Of a stretch of 64,000 nucleotides of DNA, positions 63,524 through 64,000 are shown in pieces. The position numbers and the translations under genes are program-made. Numbering within the stretch: the stretch's first letter is position 1; each line of letters begins with the position of its first letter. Below the pieces are notes generated by a model, which ran no database searches, was not told where the DNA came from, and saw nothing but the letters and a program-made list of their open reading frames with translations. The DNA comes from Cupriavidus pauculus (lineage in GTDB: Bacteria; Pseudomonadota; Gammaproteobacteria; Burkholderiales; Burkholderiaceae), in assembly GCF_008801835.1 (NCBI RefSeq), contig NZ_VZOW01000004.1, positions 1-64,000 on the forward strand. Direction: 5' to 3'.

Positions 63524-63862
63524 CTAAGCGCCGTTATCGAGCAGCACTATGGTCATCAGCACCGAGGCGTCGCTGACGGCCTTTACGTCATGCCGGACGT
63601 TGCCGGCCAGATAGATCAGGTCGCCCTGGCGCAGCCGACGCGACCCGCCATCGAAGGCGATCTCGATTTCCCCTTCCAGACACTGCATCGTCATTGGGCC
63701 CGCCACCGCATGCGGCGGCATCTGCTTGCCAGCCAGCAGCACGAGACGCGCCACTTCCAGATGCGGCACCTTGAACAGCGCGGTGGTGGGCGTGTTTTTC
63801 AGATCGACGCCGAGCGGCTTTACGCTCGTGGTCTGGCCGGAGGTCAGGTGCGGAATCGACAT
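63524..63862 (-). CDS. cupin-domain protein
   Basis: A 112-residue single-domain cupin. The first cupin motif reads PPHAVAGPMTMQCLEGEIEIAFDG and the second GDLIYLAGNVRHDVKAV, so only a subset of the usual metal ligands (H, E, H) is present. Start at the ATG occupying 63860-63862; a longer TTG start is possible but lacks a ribosome site. The function is unknown; convergent with the thioredoxin gene. Confidence 0.8.
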   Translation of the reverse strand: MSIPHLTSGQTTSVKPLGVDLKNTPTTALFKVPHLEVARLVLLAGKQMPPHAVAGPMTMQCLEGEIEIAFDGGSRRLRQGDLIYLAGNVRHDVKAVSDASVLMTIVLLDNGA

Positions 63863-64000
63863 GGCTCTATGCTCGCTGGACTGGGGATTGGCTGACAAAA
63901 GACAGCTGCGCCTTGCTGCGCGATGCCATTCAGTCTATTGCCAAAGCAGCGGGGCTGCGAAAGCAAAATGTTGCCTGCCTCGCGCAACGTCATGCGCCTG

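Overview
The window is high-GC DNA (roughly 65 percent or more over most of its length) with the gene repertoire of a betaproteobacterium of the family Burkholderiaceae. Cupriavidus or a close relative is my best guess, from the cyoABCD oxidase, the Burkholderia-type porin, the formate dehydrogenase plus selenocysteine locus, the OPT transporter and the style of the small exported proteins. That placement is inference; no rRNA gene is present to confirm it.

Layout. 1-2.7 kb: 3' end of glucokinase and a QseBC-like two-component pair. 2.8-7.5 kb: a 2-hydroxyacid dehydrogenase, an OPT-family transporter and a MocR regulator. 7.5-11.6 kb: cyoABCD quinol oxidase. 11.7-17.5 kb: small stress proteins, a DsbA-like oxidoreductase, a porin, a guanidine-II riboswitch controlling a sugE/gdx exporter, fumC and a copper-storage-like Cys-rich protein. 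17.6-22.8 kb: two membrane-bound c-di-GMP enzymes. 22.9-26.9 kb: a PadR-like regulator, a DMT exporter, a Fur paralogue and a 2OG-Fe(II) oxygenase behind a Fur box. 26.9-38.7 kb: one minus-strand island that both makes and uses selenocysteine: fdnGHI, fdhE, selA, selB, selC (tRNA-Sec), a transglutaminase-like protein and selD. fdnG is read through an in-frame TGA at 38069-38071 followed by a SECIS hairpin. 38.8-43.5 kb: an autotransporter and a large lipoprotein. 43.5-45.3 kb: an AT-rich scar with gene fragments, a coupled small ORF plus exported protein, and what looks like the tail of tssM from a type VI secretion system. 45.3-56.5 kb: accessory region with two metallo-beta-lactamase-fold enzymes, a bestrophin, a ferritin-like protein and a family of three intact plus one decayed paralogous proteins of unknown function. 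56.8-64 kb: an autoregulated-looking DUF2239 gene and a redox cluster (DipZ, a two-component system, a DPYxDGA-repeat secreted protein, Ohr, a TlpA-like thioredoxin and a cupin).

How genes work together. The formate dehydrogenase needs every product of the adjacent sel genes except SelD's neighbour, the transglutaminase, whose role is unclear. Electrons from formate enter the quinone pool, which the Cyo oxidase could drain. The Fur paralogue lies divergently next to an iron-box-controlled oxygenase. The DipZ thioredoxin domain and the stand-alone TlpA-like protein are clear duplicates only about 4 kb apart.

The most unusual content is the paralogue family at 48196-48846, 53957-54736 and 54980-55738. 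It has a layout reminiscent of clan-CD (C80/caspase-like) peptidases, but serine or glycine sits where the catalytic cysteine would be. Two members carry a proline-rich insert with PPxY motifs, the kind eukaryotic WW domains bind.
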